Assembly (NCBI GenBank): GCA_020634815.1 | Contig: JACKBA010000004.1 | Span: 62,001 to 126,000, forward strand | DNA length: 64,000 bases | DNA from: Caldilineaceae bacterium | Lineage (GTDB): Bacteria > Chloroflexota > Anaerolineae > Caldilineales > Caldilineaceae | Reading direction: 5' to 3' | Shown here: positions 1 to 9,715 of the stretch, piece after piece | How the letters are laid out: each line of letters begins with the position of its first letter | Numbering within the stretch: the first letter of the stretch is position 1 | Translations under genes and position numbers: made by a program | The notes under the pieces: model-generated | Databases searched by the model: none | What the model saw: the letters and a program-made list of their open reading frames with translations, nothing else | Told to the model about the DNA's origin: nothing

Positions 1-633
1 CTCGCGCAGGAACTCCTCGAGGATGGCGTGGCGCTGCTCGGCCATGCGCCGGCCCGCGGCCGTGTTCATGCGATCCTTGAGCAGCAACAGCTTCTCGTAG
101 AAGTGATTGATGGTCGGACCCTTGGTGGCCTTGTACTGCTCGAAGGAGTCGTGCAGCACGGGCGGGACGTCCGGGTCGTGGAGCAGCCGCTGCTTGTAGC
201 CGCCGTAGGCAAAGGCGCGCGCAATCCCGATCGCCCCTAGCGCGTCGAGGCGGTCGGCGTCCTGCACCACCATGCCCTCGCGCGTGCGGATGGCGGTCTC
301 GACGTTGGCGCCCTTGAAGGACATCTCGGCGATGATCGCGCTGACGTGCTCGACCACCGCCGTTTCCACGCCCAGTCCGGTCAGCCACTCGGCCGCTACC
401 TGCGCGCCCAGCTTGTCGTCGCCCTGGTGGAATTTGTGGTCGGCCACATCGTGCAGCAGCGCGGCCAGTTGCACCACGTACAGATCGGCCTGCTCTTCGG
501 CGCCGATGTGCAGGGCATTCTTCCAGACGCGGTAGGTGTGCCACCAGTCGTGGCCCGTCGGGTCGGCGGGCAGTCGCTCCTTGACGAAGGCGACGGTCTG
601 GTCGATGACCTGTTGTTGGGTAGTTTCGTTCAT
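1..633 (-). CDS. HD-domain phosphohydrolase (3' end cut by window edge)
   Basis: The reading frame is open from the ATG at 633 to the window edge (211 codons, no stop), so the C-terminus is missing. The N-terminal third shows the metal-binding HD-superfamily pattern: a His in DWWHTYRV, then LLHDVADHKFH with the His-Asp pair, and a later Asp in VVQDADRLDALG. This resembles the YedJ-like branch of about 210-230 residues, predicted cytosolic metal-dependent phosphohydrolases of unknown substrate. It starts 15 nt after the stop of the DppC-type permease, with GGGAG about 9 nt before the ATG, so it is probably the last gene of the transporter operon. The family call is good; the substrate cannot be inferred. 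Confidence 0.82.
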   Translation of the reverse strand, partial: MNETTQQQVIDQTVAFVKERLPADPTGHDWWHTYRVWKNALHIGAEEQADLYVVQLAALLHDVADHKFHQGDDKLGAQVAAEWLTGLGVETAVVEHVSAIIAEMSFKGANVETAIRTREGMVVQDADRLDALGAIGIARAFAYGGYKQRLLHDPDVPPVLHDSFEQYKATKGPTINHFYEKLLLLKDRMNTAAGRRMAEQRHAILEEFLRE

Positions 634-648
634 GGCGGGGTCTCCCGG

Positions 649-1545
649 TTACAGATTCTTGCGCAGCCGCGGGTCGAGCGCGTCGCGGATGCCGTCGCCG
701 ATAAAGTTGAAGGCCATGACCACGGTGAAGATCGCCAGCCCGGCGAAGGCGGCAATCCACCACTGGTCGAAGTACTGGATGCCGTCGGAGACCATGCGCC
801 CCCATTCAGGCGTCGTCGGGTCGGGGCCCAGGCCGAGAAAGCTGAGGCCGGCAAAGACGAGGATGGCGTTGCCCAGGTCGATGGTGGCGAGCACGACCGC
901 CGGCGCCAGGCAATTGGGCAGGATGGTGCGCCACAGCACGCGGCCGCGCGGCACGCCGATGGCGCGCGACGCCTCCACGTACTCCTGTGTCTTGACGCCG
1001 ATCACCAGCGAGCGCACGACGCGCGCATAGTTCGGCCACCACACCACCACCATGGCCACCACCGCGTTGACCAGGCTCGGCCCGAGCGCGGCCGCAATTG
1101 CCATGGCCAGGATGATGGTCGGGAAGGCCATGAAGACTTCCGTCAGGCGCATGGTGCCCTCGTCGAACCAGCCGCCGATAAAGCCGGCCAGCGCGCCGAT
1201 GGCGGTGCCGATGACGCCGGCGATGACGATGACGAGGATGCCGGCGGGCAGCGACAGGCGCCCGCCGTAGAGGACGCGGCTGAAGACGTCGCGGCCGAGC
1301 TGGTCGGTGCCAAACCAGTGTTCCGCCGAGGGCGGTTGCAGGCGGGCGACGATGTCCTGCTTGAGCGGATCGTAGGGCGCGATCCACGGCGCGCCGATGC
1401 TGATGACGACCCACATCAAGAAGATCGCCAGGCCGAGGAGAACCAGCGGATTGCGGCGCAGAAAGCGTGCGGCGGAGGCCAGCGCGCCGCGCTCCTGGCG
1501 CCGGTTCATCGGTTCAAGTGGGACAGGGTGCGTGATCGCAGTCAT
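649..1545 (-). CDS. ABC transporter permease, DppC/OppC family
   Basis: A 298-residue integral membrane permease for dipeptides, oligopeptides or nickel-type substrates. After a short cytosolic N-terminus comes a first membrane helix (about residues 28-50), a periplasmic stretch containing HWFGTDQLGRDVFSRVLYG, which is diagnostic of DppC, and a block of helices with the EAA-type loop (EASRAIGVPRGRVLWRTILPN) that docks on the ATPase. It ends in the family-typical GDGIRDALDPRL. It lies 16 nt downstream of the DppB-type gene. No ATPase genes are visible on this side of the window, so they may lie beyond the left edge or be shared. The start at 1545 has no strong ribosome binding site; an internal Met 12 codons later is possible. 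Confidence 0.93.
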   Translation of the reverse strand: MTAITHPVPLEPMNRRQERGALASAARFLRRNPLVLLGLAIFLMWVVISIGAPWIAPYDPLKQDIVARLQPPSAEHWFGTDQLGRDVFSRVLYGGRLSLPAGILVIVIAGVIGTAIGALAGFIGGWFDEGTMRLTEVFMAFPTIILAMAIAAALGPSLVNAVVAMVVVWWPNYARVVRSLVIGVKTQEYVEASRAIGVPRGRVLWRTILPNCLAPAVVLATIDLGNAILVFAGLSFLGLGPDPTTPEWGRMVSDGIQYFDQWWIAAFAGLAIFTVVMAFNFIGDGIRDALDPRLRKNL

Positions 1546-1561
1546 GGAGTGCCGGCCGGAA

Positions 1562-2581
1562 TCAAGTGGCGCGCAGCCGCGGGTCGACGACGAAGTAGAG
1601 CACGTCGACGATGAGGTTGATGAAGATAAAGATCAGCGCGATGAGCAGGCTCACGCCCATGATGGCCGGAAAGTCCAGCGAGGTGGAGGCGCGGTAGGCA
1701 TACTGGCCGATGCCCGGCCAGGCAAAGATTGCCTCCGTCAGCACCGTGCCGGCCAGCAGGTTGCCGTAGGAAAAGCCGATGACGGTGATGAGCGGGATCA
1801 GCGCGTTGCGCAGCGCGTGGCGCATGACGATGCGGTCGTTGGCCAGCCCCTTGGCGCGCGCAGTGCGGATGTAATCCATGTGCAGCACTTCGAGCATGGA
1901 CGAGCGCGTGACGCGCGTGATGAGCCCCATGGTGTAGCTGGCCAGCACCAGCGCCGGCAGGATCAGGTGCGACAGTGCGTTGGAAAAGGTCGCCCACTGC
2001 CCGGCCAGCAGCGCGTCGACGGTGTAGAGGCCGGTCACGTGGGGCGGCGCGGCCAGACCCGCGTCGAGCCGTCCCGGTCCAGCTACCCAGCCCAGCCGCA
2101 CATAGAAGATGTAGAGCGCCACGAGCGCCAGCCAGAAGACGGGCGTGCTGACGCCAAAGAGGCTGACGATGCGCGCCGAGTGGTCGAGCCACGAGTTGCG
2201 GCGCAGCGCCGAGAGCAGCCCCAGCGCCATGCCCACGGTCACGCCGATGAGGATGGCCGTCGTCGCCAGCTCGATGGTGGCGGGCAGGTAGGAGGCCAGA
2301 TCCTCCGCCACGGGACGCCGGCTCTTGATGGAACGGCCGAGATCGCCCGTGACCAGGTTGCGGATGTAGACGACGTATTGCTCGGCGACCGGCCGGTCCA
2401 GCCCCCATTCGGCGCGGAAGGCCGCCACGATCTTGGGGTCGGACATGGCCTTTTGGCCCAGGTTGGCCGTCACCGGGTCGGCCGGCACGGCGTTGGAGAT
2501 GATGAAGGCCAGCAGCGTCACGCCGATGATCAGCGGGATGAGCAGCACCAGCCGGCGCAGGATGTAGCGGTAGATGGGCAT
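1562..2581 (-). CDS. ABC transporter permease, DppB/OppB family
   Basis: A 339-residue permease that pairs with the neighbouring DppC-type protein. The N-terminus YRYILRRLVLLIPLIIGVTL is the canonical first helix of DppB. The periplasmic segment NLVTGDLGRSI and the cytosolic EAA loop (YIRTARAKGLANDRIVMRHALRNA) are family signatures, and the C-terminal end VDVLYFVVDPRLRAT is typical. About six membrane segments can be drawn. The length matches the family norm (305-340). It is separated from the upstream binding-protein gene by about 127 nt that contain a large inverted repeat, and from the next permease by 16 nt. Substrate specificity cannot be read from the permease. Confidence 0.94.
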   Translation of the reverse strand: MPIYRYILRRLVLLIPLIIGVTLLAFIISNAVPADPVTANLGQKAMSDPKIVAAFRAEWGLDRPVAEQYVVYIRNLVTGDLGRSIKSRRPVAEDLASYLPATIELATTAILIGVTVGMALGLLSALRRNSWLDHSARIVSLFGVSTPVFWLALVALYIFYVRLGWVAGPGRLDAGLAAPPHVTGLYTVDALLAGQWATFSNALSHLILPALVLASYTMGLITRVTRSSMLEVLHMDYIRTARAKGLANDRIVMRHALRNALIPLITVIGFSYGNLLAGTVLTEAIFAWPGIGQYAYRASTSLDFPAIMGVSLLIALIFIFINLIVDVLYFVVDPRLRAT

Positions 2582-2606
2582 AGCGAAGACGCCAGGTCGT
2601 CATACG

Positions 2607-2694
2607 GAGCCACAAAGACACGAAGCGCCAAAGGTTCACAAAGCGTCATGAAGTTCCCTTTGTGAACCTTTGCGTCTTCGCGCCTTCGTGGCTC
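2607..2694. repeat. Large intergenic inverted repeat (CACGAAG type)
   Basis: Imperfect palindrome between the binding-protein and DppB-type genes. The left arm begins GAGCCACAAAGACACGAAG (from 2607) and the right arm ends CGCCTTCGTGGCTC (to 2694). The inner part pairs AAAGGTTCACAAAG with CTTTGTGAACCTTT around 2629-2668. It is long enough to form a stable hairpin in the transcript and could lower expression of the permeases relative to the binding protein. Confidence 0.8.
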
Positions 2695-2708
2695 TCTTCT
2701 TCTTACTT

Positions 2709-4352
2709 CTACTTGGAAATCAACGAGACGTCCACGCGCCACTGCGGGTTGTAGACGAAGCCCTGCACGTCGCTGCGCAGGCCGACCTGCAAGCCGGGCT
2801 GGATCACCGGCGCATAGGGGCCGCTCGCCATAAGGTAGTCCTGCATCTCGCCGAACTGGCCGGCGCGCACGGCGTCGTCCGTCTCCACCTTCAGCGCATC
2901 GCGCAGCGCCAGGATGTCGGCGTCGGCCGTATCGGCGACCCAGCCCGTGCGAGTGCCGACGACGCCGTCGGGCAGGAACTCGACGTAATCGAGCGAGTCG
3001 CGGTAGTCGGGCAGCCACAGCCACAGGCCGAAGGGTTCCTGGCCCTGGCGGTAGTTCTCCAGCGCGACCTGGACCTCAGCCGGCGCCAGCGTGATGTTGA
3101 AGCCCGCCTCGTTGAGGTCGGCCTGGACCTTCTGGGCGAAGGTGCCGAAGTTCACGCCGGCGAAGGTGAAGTCGGGGTAGGCCAGCTCGGCGTCGAGACC
3201 GTCGGCGTAGCCGGCGTCGGCCAGCAGCGCCTTGGCCTTCTCCACGTCGCGTGCAATGCCCGAGTTCGCCTCCATCGCGCCGAGGAAGCCGACCGGCAGC
3301 ATGGAGGCCGGCGTCACGGTGTCGCCGCCGCCCAACAGGCGCAGCCCTTCGTAGTCCAGCGCATAGCGCACCGCTTCCATGACCTTGGGGTCGCTGAACG
3401 CGCCGCCGACCTCGGGGTTGTAGTTGCCCTTGAGGAAAACGAGCGTGTCGCTAAGCCCCTGGTAGACGGTCACGTCGGCGTTGCCTTCCAGCGACGGCAC
3501 CTGGTCGGAAGAGAGGTCAAAGGCGATGTCGATGTCGCCTGCCTCGAGCTGGAGCTTCTGCGTGGCGGCCTCCGGGATGTTGCGGAAGATGACGCGCTCG
3601 ATGGCGGCCGGCGCACCCCAGTAGTTCTCGTTGCGCACGAGCACGGTCTCCACGCCCGGGTCCCAGCTTTCCAGCACGTACGGGCCGCTGCCGGCGGAGT
3701 TGCTGTTCAGCCACGTCTCGGCGGTGTCGGCCGTTGCGGCGTCGGCGCCATCGGTGCCGCCATTGGCGGTCACGTCGGCCTTGCTCACTACGGAGAAGGC
3801 GCCGAAGACCAGCTTGGCCAGGATCGACGGGTCGGGCGCCGACAGCGTCAGCACGACCGTCGACGCATCCGGCGCCTCAACCGAGGCGATGCCGGAGGCC
3901 AGGAACGAGGGGTTGCCCGTCAGGTTCTTCATGCGGTTGAAGGAGAAGACCACATCTTCGGCGGTGACGGCGCTGCCATTGGCAAAGGTGGCATTCTCGT
4001 CGAGCATGAAGGTGTAGGTCAGGCCATCCTCGGAGATTTCCCAGGACTTGGCCAGGTTCGGGATCACGCTCTCGACCGAGTCCGGCGGGAAGGTGACCAG
4101 CGTCTGGTAGGTCGCCTTGTGGATGATGGAGGGCAGCGTCTCGAAGGCGCGGCCGGGGTCGAGCGAGGCCGTGTCCTCGGAAATGGCAATGACCAGCGTG
4201 CTGCCGGCATCGCCGGTGGCCGCGGCTTCCTCGCCAGGCGCGCTGGTGGCCGCGGCCGGTGCGCCGCTCGGTGCGGCCGGTGCCGCGCAGCCGGCCACGA
4301 CCAGCAAGATCGCAAGCACGGCGAAAATGGTGAACAGGGTTCGTCGGTTCAT
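2709..4352 (-). CDS. Peptide ABC transporter substrate-binding lipoprotein (SBP family 5)
   Basis: A 547-residue exported lipoprotein. The N-terminus has Arg-Arg, a hydrophobic stretch and a lipobox ending VVAGC with Cys22 as the lipidation site, followed by an Ala/Pro/Ser linker up to about residue 45. The mature part carries the SBP_bac_5 hallmark near residue 60-90 (SLDPGRAFETLPSIIHKATYQTLV) and later FNRMKNLTGNPSF and LSAPDPSILAKL segments. Its length is typical for DppA/OppA-like proteins. GAGGAGACCC lies directly before the ATG at 4352, and this is the first gene of the transporter operon. Peptides are the default substrate, but sugars or opines are also known for this family. Confidence 0.94.
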   Translation of the reverse strand: MNRRTLFTIFAVLAILLVVAGCAAPAAPSGAPAAATSAPGEEAAATGDAGSTLVIAISEDTASLDPGRAFETLPSIIHKATYQTLVTFPPDSVESVIPNLAKSWEISEDGLTYTFMLDENATFANGSAVTAEDVVFSFNRMKNLTGNPSFLASGIASVEAPDASTVVLTLSAPDPSILAKLVFGAFSVVSKADVTANGGTDGADAATADTAETWLNSNSAGSGPYVLESWDPGVETVLVRNENYWGAPAAIERVIFRNIPEAATQKLQLEAGDIDIAFDLSSDQVPSLEGNADVTVYQGLSDTLVFLKGNYNPEVGGAFSDPKVMEAVRYALDYEGLRLLGGGDTVTPASMLPVGFLGAMEANSGIARDVEKAKALLADAGYADGLDAELAYPDFTFAGVNFGTFAQKVQADLNEAGFNITLAPAEVQVALENYRQGQEPFGLWLWLPDYRDSLDYVEFLPDGVVGTRTGWVADTADADILALRDALKVETDDAVRAGQFGEMQDYLMASGPYAPVIQPGLQVGLRSDVQGFVYNPQWRVDVSLISK

Positions 4353-4515
4353 GGGTCTCCTCTATAGGGCTGTGGTAGGTTGATCAAGCGGCGGGAACGT
4401 CGTTGGCCGCCGTCGTGTTGCGGGTAGCCATTGTACACGCCAACCATGCGACTTTCAAATGTCTTTCACCTCTGCCCGATAATCGGCAGCAATCGGTTGC
4501 GATTGAGGACTGCAA

Positions 4516-4602
4516 ATAGAACGCGGATGCCGCGGATTAGGCGGATTTTCACGGATTTCTGATCCGTCTTTATCCGCCCAATCCGCGGCATCCGCGTTCT
4601 AT
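4516..4602. repeat. Dispersed palindrome, family A (copy 1)
   Basis: Two 31-nt arms (4516-4546 and 4572-4602) are reverse complements with one mismatch. The core reads GAACGCGGATGCCGCGGATT on the left arm. The 25-nt centre contains a second small stem (ACGGAT/ATCCGT), so the element can fold into a long hairpin. Related copies lie at 20151-20244, 20278-20375 and 21693-21781. Here it sits directly downstream of the stop of the PLP-enzyme gene and upstream of the peptide transporter operon. Confidence 0.9.
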
Positions 4603-4612
4603 CTCTTCTCTT

Positions 4613-5989
<1,377 letters not shown>

Positions 5990-6466
5990 AAGAACTCTCC
6001 TTTGGTGCATGACCGCGCTGCGTGGGTGATTGACGACTGACTGCGGCGATTGAGAAAATGATACCTACAGCATAAACACAAGCGCGCAAAGCTCCAATCT
6101 GGCGCGATTCCAGCAACATCCAGATCGTCAAGAACCTCCCGCGCAGCGGCGCGGCAAGTCACCGACGATGCCTTTCTGCTTTGTGACTCTGTGTCGCTGT
6201 GTGAGGCGGAATCAAACCAGCGTTAGTCGAAGCAGGCGCCATCCGGGTTGCGGCGCGGGTCGCGCAGCTGCAGGGCGAGCAACATGGCCAGCCAGCCTCC
6301 GCCACCCCATTTCGAATTCGGCCTCTTCGCCTGCTATACTGGGCGTGCGCGGCAGTGATCGTGCGAGACCTGCCAACGTCAACCCAGTCCGCAATTCCGG
6401 CAATCTACCAATCCAACCACACCGACCGCCGCACCCGTTGGTGCGTACCCACAGGGGGTGATACCC
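5990..6466. other. Divergent intergenic region
   Basis: 477 nt between the PLP enzyme (-) and dhaK (+). It should hold the promoters of both. A good extended -10 for dhaK is visible (see 6311-6340). On the minus strand at about 6223-6288 a short open stretch ends in DPRRNPDGACFD followed by a stop; it has no upstream continuation I can defend as a gene. Nothing else was recognised. Confidence 0.5.
6311..6340 (+). promoter_or_regulatory. Predicted sigma-70 promoter for the dhaK cassette
   Basis: An extended -10 TGCTATACT is present (TATACT at 6335-6340). A weak -35 TTCGAA lies at 6311-6316 with an 18-nt spacer. This leaves a leader of about 120 nt before dhaK. Confidence 0.5.
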
Positions 6467-7462
6467 ATGACGCGACTCTACAACGATCCGGCCGATTTTC
6501 GCGAGGAATTGATCGAAGGCTTTGTGGCCGCCTACGGGCGCCTGGTGCAGCGCGTGCCCAACGCGTCGGGCGTCATGGTGCGGGCGCCGCAGCCGGACAA
6601 GGTGGCGGTGATCATCGGCGGCGGCTCCGGCCACTACCCGGCCTTCTGCGGCTATGTCGGGCCGGGGCTGGCGACCGCGGCCGTCATGGGCAACATCTTT
6701 TCAGCGCCCTCCGCCGAGCAGGTCTACCGGGTGACCAAGGCGGTGGCCGGCGCTGCGGGCGTCCTCTACTCCTATGGCAATTACAGCGGCGACGTGCTCA
6801 ACTTCGACATGGCGCAGATGCGCTGCGAGGATGAGGGCATGGACGTGCGCACGGTGCTGGTGACGGACGACGTCGCCTCGGCGCCGCGCGGCCAGGAAGA
6901 GGAGCGCCGCGGCATTGCCGGCGATTTCTACGTCTTCAAGCTGGCCGGCGCCAGCGCCGCGCGCGGCGACAACCTGGACGAGGTCGAGCGGCTGGCGCTC
7001 AAGACGAACGCCCGCACGCGCTCCTTTGGCGTGGCCTTTGCCGGCTGCACGCTGCCCGGCCAGCGCGCGCCGCTCTTCACCGTCGACGCCGGGCAGATGG
7101 AATTGGGGCTGGGCGTGCACGGCGAGCCGGGCATCTCGACCGGCGAGATGCGCCCGGCGCGCGAGGTGGCCGACCTGCTGCTCGACACGCTGCTGGCCGA
7201 TGTACCGGAAGGCGCCGGCAGTCGTGTCGCCGTCATGCTCAACGGTCTGGGCAGCACCAAGTACGAGGAACTCTTCGTGCTCTACAAGGATGTGCACCGC
7301 CGCCTGCTGGCCGAGGGGCTGGAACTGCACGATCCCATTGTCAACGAGATGGTCACGTCGCTCGACATGGCCGGCTGCTCGCTCTCGCTGCTCTGGCTGG
7401 ACGACGAGCTGGCGCCGCTGCTCGATGCGCCCTGCACGACCCCCGCCTACACGATCGGATGA
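6467..7462 (+). CDS. dhaK: Dihydroxyacetone kinase, DhaK subunit
   Basis: The subunit that binds dihydroxyacetone covalently and passes it to the phosphoryl donor held by DhaL, giving dihydroxyacetone phosphate in the cytosol. The N-terminal IIGGGSGHYPAFCGYVG and MGNIFSAPSAEQV are the DhaK glycine-rich substrate loops. GVHGEPGI carries the His that forms the hemiaminal with substrate. Counting from the ATG at 6467 puts this His at residue 218, the same number as in E. coli DhaK, which supports that start over the GTG nine bases earlier. GGGGGTG precedes the start. Length (331) is normal. The gene overlaps dhaL by 4 nt (ATGA). No dhaM phosphotransferase gene is seen in the window, so the phosphoryl donor is uncertain. 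Confidence 0.96.
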   Translation: MTRLYNDPADFREELIEGFVAAYGRLVQRVPNASGVMVRAPQPDKVAVIIGGGSGHYPAFCGYVGPGLATAAVMGNIFSAPSAEQVYRVTKAVAGAAGVLYSYGNYSGDVLNFDMAQMRCEDEGMDVRTVLVTDDVASAPRGQEEERRGIAGDFYVFKLAGASAARGDNLDEVERLALKTNARTRSFGVAFAGCTLPGQRAPLFTVDAGQMELGLGVHGEPGISTGEMRPAREVADLLLDTLLADVPEGAGSRVAVMLNGLGSTKYEELFVLYKDVHRRLLAEGLELHDPIVNEMVTSLDMAGCSLSLLWLDDELAPLLDAPCTTPAYTIG

Positions 7463-8115
7463 CGCGCATGGAATCCACAACAAACGCTCAACAGGTCGTG
7501 CGTCTCTGGCTGGCCAACGCGCTGGCGCTAGTCGGCGAGCATGAGGAGGAACTGGGGCGGCTCGACGCCGCGGCCGGCGACGGCGACCACGGCACGACCA
7601 TGGTGCGCGGGCTGCGCGCGGCCAACGCTGCCGTGACCGATGCTAAGGGGAGCGCCGGGGAGTTGCTTGCACAGGCTGGCGCGGCCTTCAGCGACGCGGC
7701 CGGCGGTGCGTCCGGTGCGCTCGTCGGCATGTGGATCACGACCATCGGCCAGCGCCTGGGCGACGGCCCCTATGACCTGCCCGCGCTGCTCGAAGCGGTG
7801 CAGGCCGGCACCAACCGCGTGGCGCGCCTCGGCAAGGCGCAGCCCGGCGACAAGACGGTGCTCGACGCGCTGACGCCCTTCCTCGCTGCGCTCGAGGCGC
7901 AGGCCGCGGCCGGGGCTTCGCTCGGAGATGGCTGGCGCGCTGCGCTGCCCGCCGCCGAGCAAGGCGCGGCCGCCACGCGTGAGATGGTGGCGCGGCGCGG
8001 CCGCTCCGCCAAGCTCGGCGAGCGCAGCCTGGGCCATGCCGACCCCGGTGCGGTCTCGATGTGCTATCTGCTGCGCGCTGCTGCCGATGCGTTCGACCGG
8101 GCCGGCGATGAATGA
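7459..8115 (+). CDS. dhaL: Dihydroxyacetone kinase, DhaL (nucleotide-binding) subunit
   Basis: A 218-residue helical-barrel subunit that holds the nucleotide and magnesium ions. The signature DAAAGDGDHGTTM supplies the three metal-binding Asp residues (about 36, 41 and 43). Later glycine-rich loops DAAGGASGALVG and the C-terminal LGERSLGHADPGAVSM match DhaL. Translation is coupled to dhaK through an ATGA overlap, and its end overlaps the following kinase gene by 8 nt. DhaL needs DhaM in PTS-dependent systems; DhaM is not visible here. An ATG three codons inside is an alternative start. Confidence 0.95.
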   Translation: MTRMESTTNAQQVVRLWLANALALVGEHEEELGRLDAAAGDGDHGTTMVRGLRAANAAVTDAKGSAGELLAQAGAAFSDAAGGASGALVGMWITTIGQRLGDGPYDLPALLEAVQAGTNRVARLGKAQPGDKTVLDALTPFLAALEAQAAAGASLGDGWRAALPAAEQGAAATREMVARRGRSAKLGERSLGHADPGAVSMCYLLRAAADAFDRAGDE

Positions 8116-9712
8116 CCCGCTGATCCTTGCCATCGATCTCGGCACCTCCGGTCCCAAGGTCGCGCTCTTCACCGCTACCGGCGATCTGATCGGCGGCACG
8201 AGCGAACCAGTGCCGCTCATCTTTCTGCCGCGCGGTGGCGTGGAACAGGATCCCGCGGCATGGTGGGCGGCCATCTGCACGGCGACGCGGCGGCTGTTGG
8301 CGCAGGTCGATGGCGCGCGGGCGCGCGTCGCCGGCATCGCCGTGACCAGCCAGTGGTCGGGCACCGTGCCGGTTGACCGCGCGGGCAACGCGCTGGCCAA
8401 TGCCATCATCTGGATGGATGCGCGCGGCGCACGCTATATCCAGCGCACCACCGGGGGATTCCCCTCCTTTTCGGGCTACGGCGCGCGCAAGCTGTGGACG
8501 TGGATTCGCCGGACCGGCGGCATCCCCGGCCATTCCGGCAAAGATTCCATCGCCCACATTCTCTATCTCCAGCACGAACACCCCGACCTCTACGCGCGCA
8601 CGGCGACCTTTCTCGAACCCAAGGATTACATCAACCTGCGGCTCACCGGTCGCATCGCTTCGAGCGTCGAGACGATGACGCTGCACTGGGTGACCGACAA
8701 CCGCGCGATCAACGATATCCGCTACGACGACGACCTGCTACGGCTGGCCGGTGTCGAACGCACCAAGCTGCCCGCCGATCTGTTGCGTTCGACCGACGTG
8801 CTCGGCCCGTTGACCGGCGGCGCCGCAGCCGAGCTTGGCCTCGACGCGTTGGGCGACCGCGCGATCCAGGTCGTCGCCGGCACGCCTGACATTCACTCGG
8901 CCGCGGTCGGCTCGGGCGCGGTGGAGGACTACGCGGCGCACTGCTATATCGGCACGTCGGCGTGGCTGAGCTGCCACGTCCCCTTCAAGAAGACCGACCT
9001 GCAGCACAACATGGCCGCGCTGCCGTCGGCCATTCCGGGGCGCTATCTGCTCATCAACGAGCATGAGACCGCCGGCGCCGCTCTCACCTTTTTGCGCGAC
9101 AACGTCTTCTATGGCAGTGACGCGCTGGTCGACAGCGCCGCGCCGGATGACGCCTTTGCGCGCTTCGACACGCTGGCCGCGGCAACGCCACCGGGCAGCG
9201 GCCGGCTCATCTTCACGCCCTGGCTGCACGGCGAGCGCTCGCCCGTGGACGACCATACGGTGCGCGCCGGCTGGCACAACCTGTCGCTGCGCACGACGCG
9301 CGGCGACCTGGTGCGCAGCGTCTACGAGGGCGTCGCCTTCAACGCCCGCTGGCTGCTCCCGTACGTCGAGAAGTTCATCGACCGCCCGCTCGACAATGTG
9401 CGGCTGGTAGGCGGCGGCGGGCGCTCCGACATCTGGTGCCAGATTCACGCCGACGTGCTGCAACGCCCTGTGCTCCAGGTGGCCGACCCGCTGCACATCA
9501 ACACGCGCGGCGCTGCTTTTCTGGCGGCGGTGGGGCTCGGCTACCTGCACGTCGACGAGATCGGCGCACACACGCCCATCGCCCGCACCTACGACCCAGA
9601 CCCGCACCAAGCCGGCCTCTACGACGAACTCTTCGGCCACTTTGTCGAAATCTACCGCAAGACGCACGGTATGTACCGCCGTCTCAATCGCGGCCACGAA
9701 AGCGAGGTCTAG
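8108..9712 (+). CDS. FGGY-family carbohydrate kinase
   Basis: A 534-residue ATP-dependent sugar or polyol kinase. The N-terminal AIDLGTSGPKVALF is the FGGY phosphate-binding loop, and VTSQWSGTVPVDRAG and IIWMDARGARY are the first-domain substrate segments. The C-terminal domain has VVAGTPDIHSAAVGSGAV, GTSAWLSCHVPF and VGGGGRSDIWCQIHADVL, the second FGGY signature. The coding frame is open further upstream inside dhaL, but the ATG at 8108, overlapping the dhaL stop, gives a protein that begins right at the conserved fold. Closest general resemblance is to xylulokinase/glycerol-kinase-like members. Co-transcription with dhaKL and a lyase suggests it phosphorylates the substrate of a C-C cleavage. 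Confidence 0.9.
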   Translation: MNDPLILAIDLGTSGPKVALFTATGDLIGGTSEPVPLIFLPRGGVEQDPAAWWAAICTATRRLLAQVDGARARVAGIAVTSQWSGTVPVDRAGNALANAIIWMDARGARYIQRTTGGFPSFSGYGARKLWTWIRRTGGIPGHSGKDSIAHILYLQHEHPDLYARTATFLEPKDYINLRLTGRIASSVETMTLHWVTDNRAINDIRYDDDLLRLAGVERTKLPADLLRSTDVLGPLTGGAAAELGLDALGDRAIQVVAGTPDIHSAAVGSGAVEDYAAHCYIGTSAWLSCHVPFKKTDLQHNMAALPSAIPGRYLLINEHETAGAALTFLRDNVFYGSDALVDSAAPDDAFARFDTLAAATPPGSGRLIFTPWLHGERSPVDDHTVRAGWHNLSLRTTRGDLVRSVYEGVAFNARWLLPYVEKFIDRPLDNVRLVGGGGRSDIWCQIHADVLQRPVLQVADPLHINTRGAAFLAAVGLGYLHVDEIGAHTPIARTYDPDPHQAGLYDELFGHFVEIYRKTHGMYRRLNRGHESEV

Positions 9713-9715
9713 CCC

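Noticed and set aside
346..1614. 422-codon open frame opposite the HD hydrolase and DppC genes
   Set aside because: It runs through two well-supported genes on the other strand and has no recognisable protein features.
2670..4367. Long open frame on the plus strand opposite the peptide-binding protein gene
   Set aside because: It is antisense to a clear SBP gene, is rich in His, Arg and Gln without any domain motif, and arises from the high GC third-position bias.
6223..6288. Short minus-strand tail ending DPRRNPDGACFD, possible end of a decayed gamma-glutamyltransferase-like gene
   Set aside because: Only about 20 codons can be read, and no upstream part supports the family; chance cannot be excluded.
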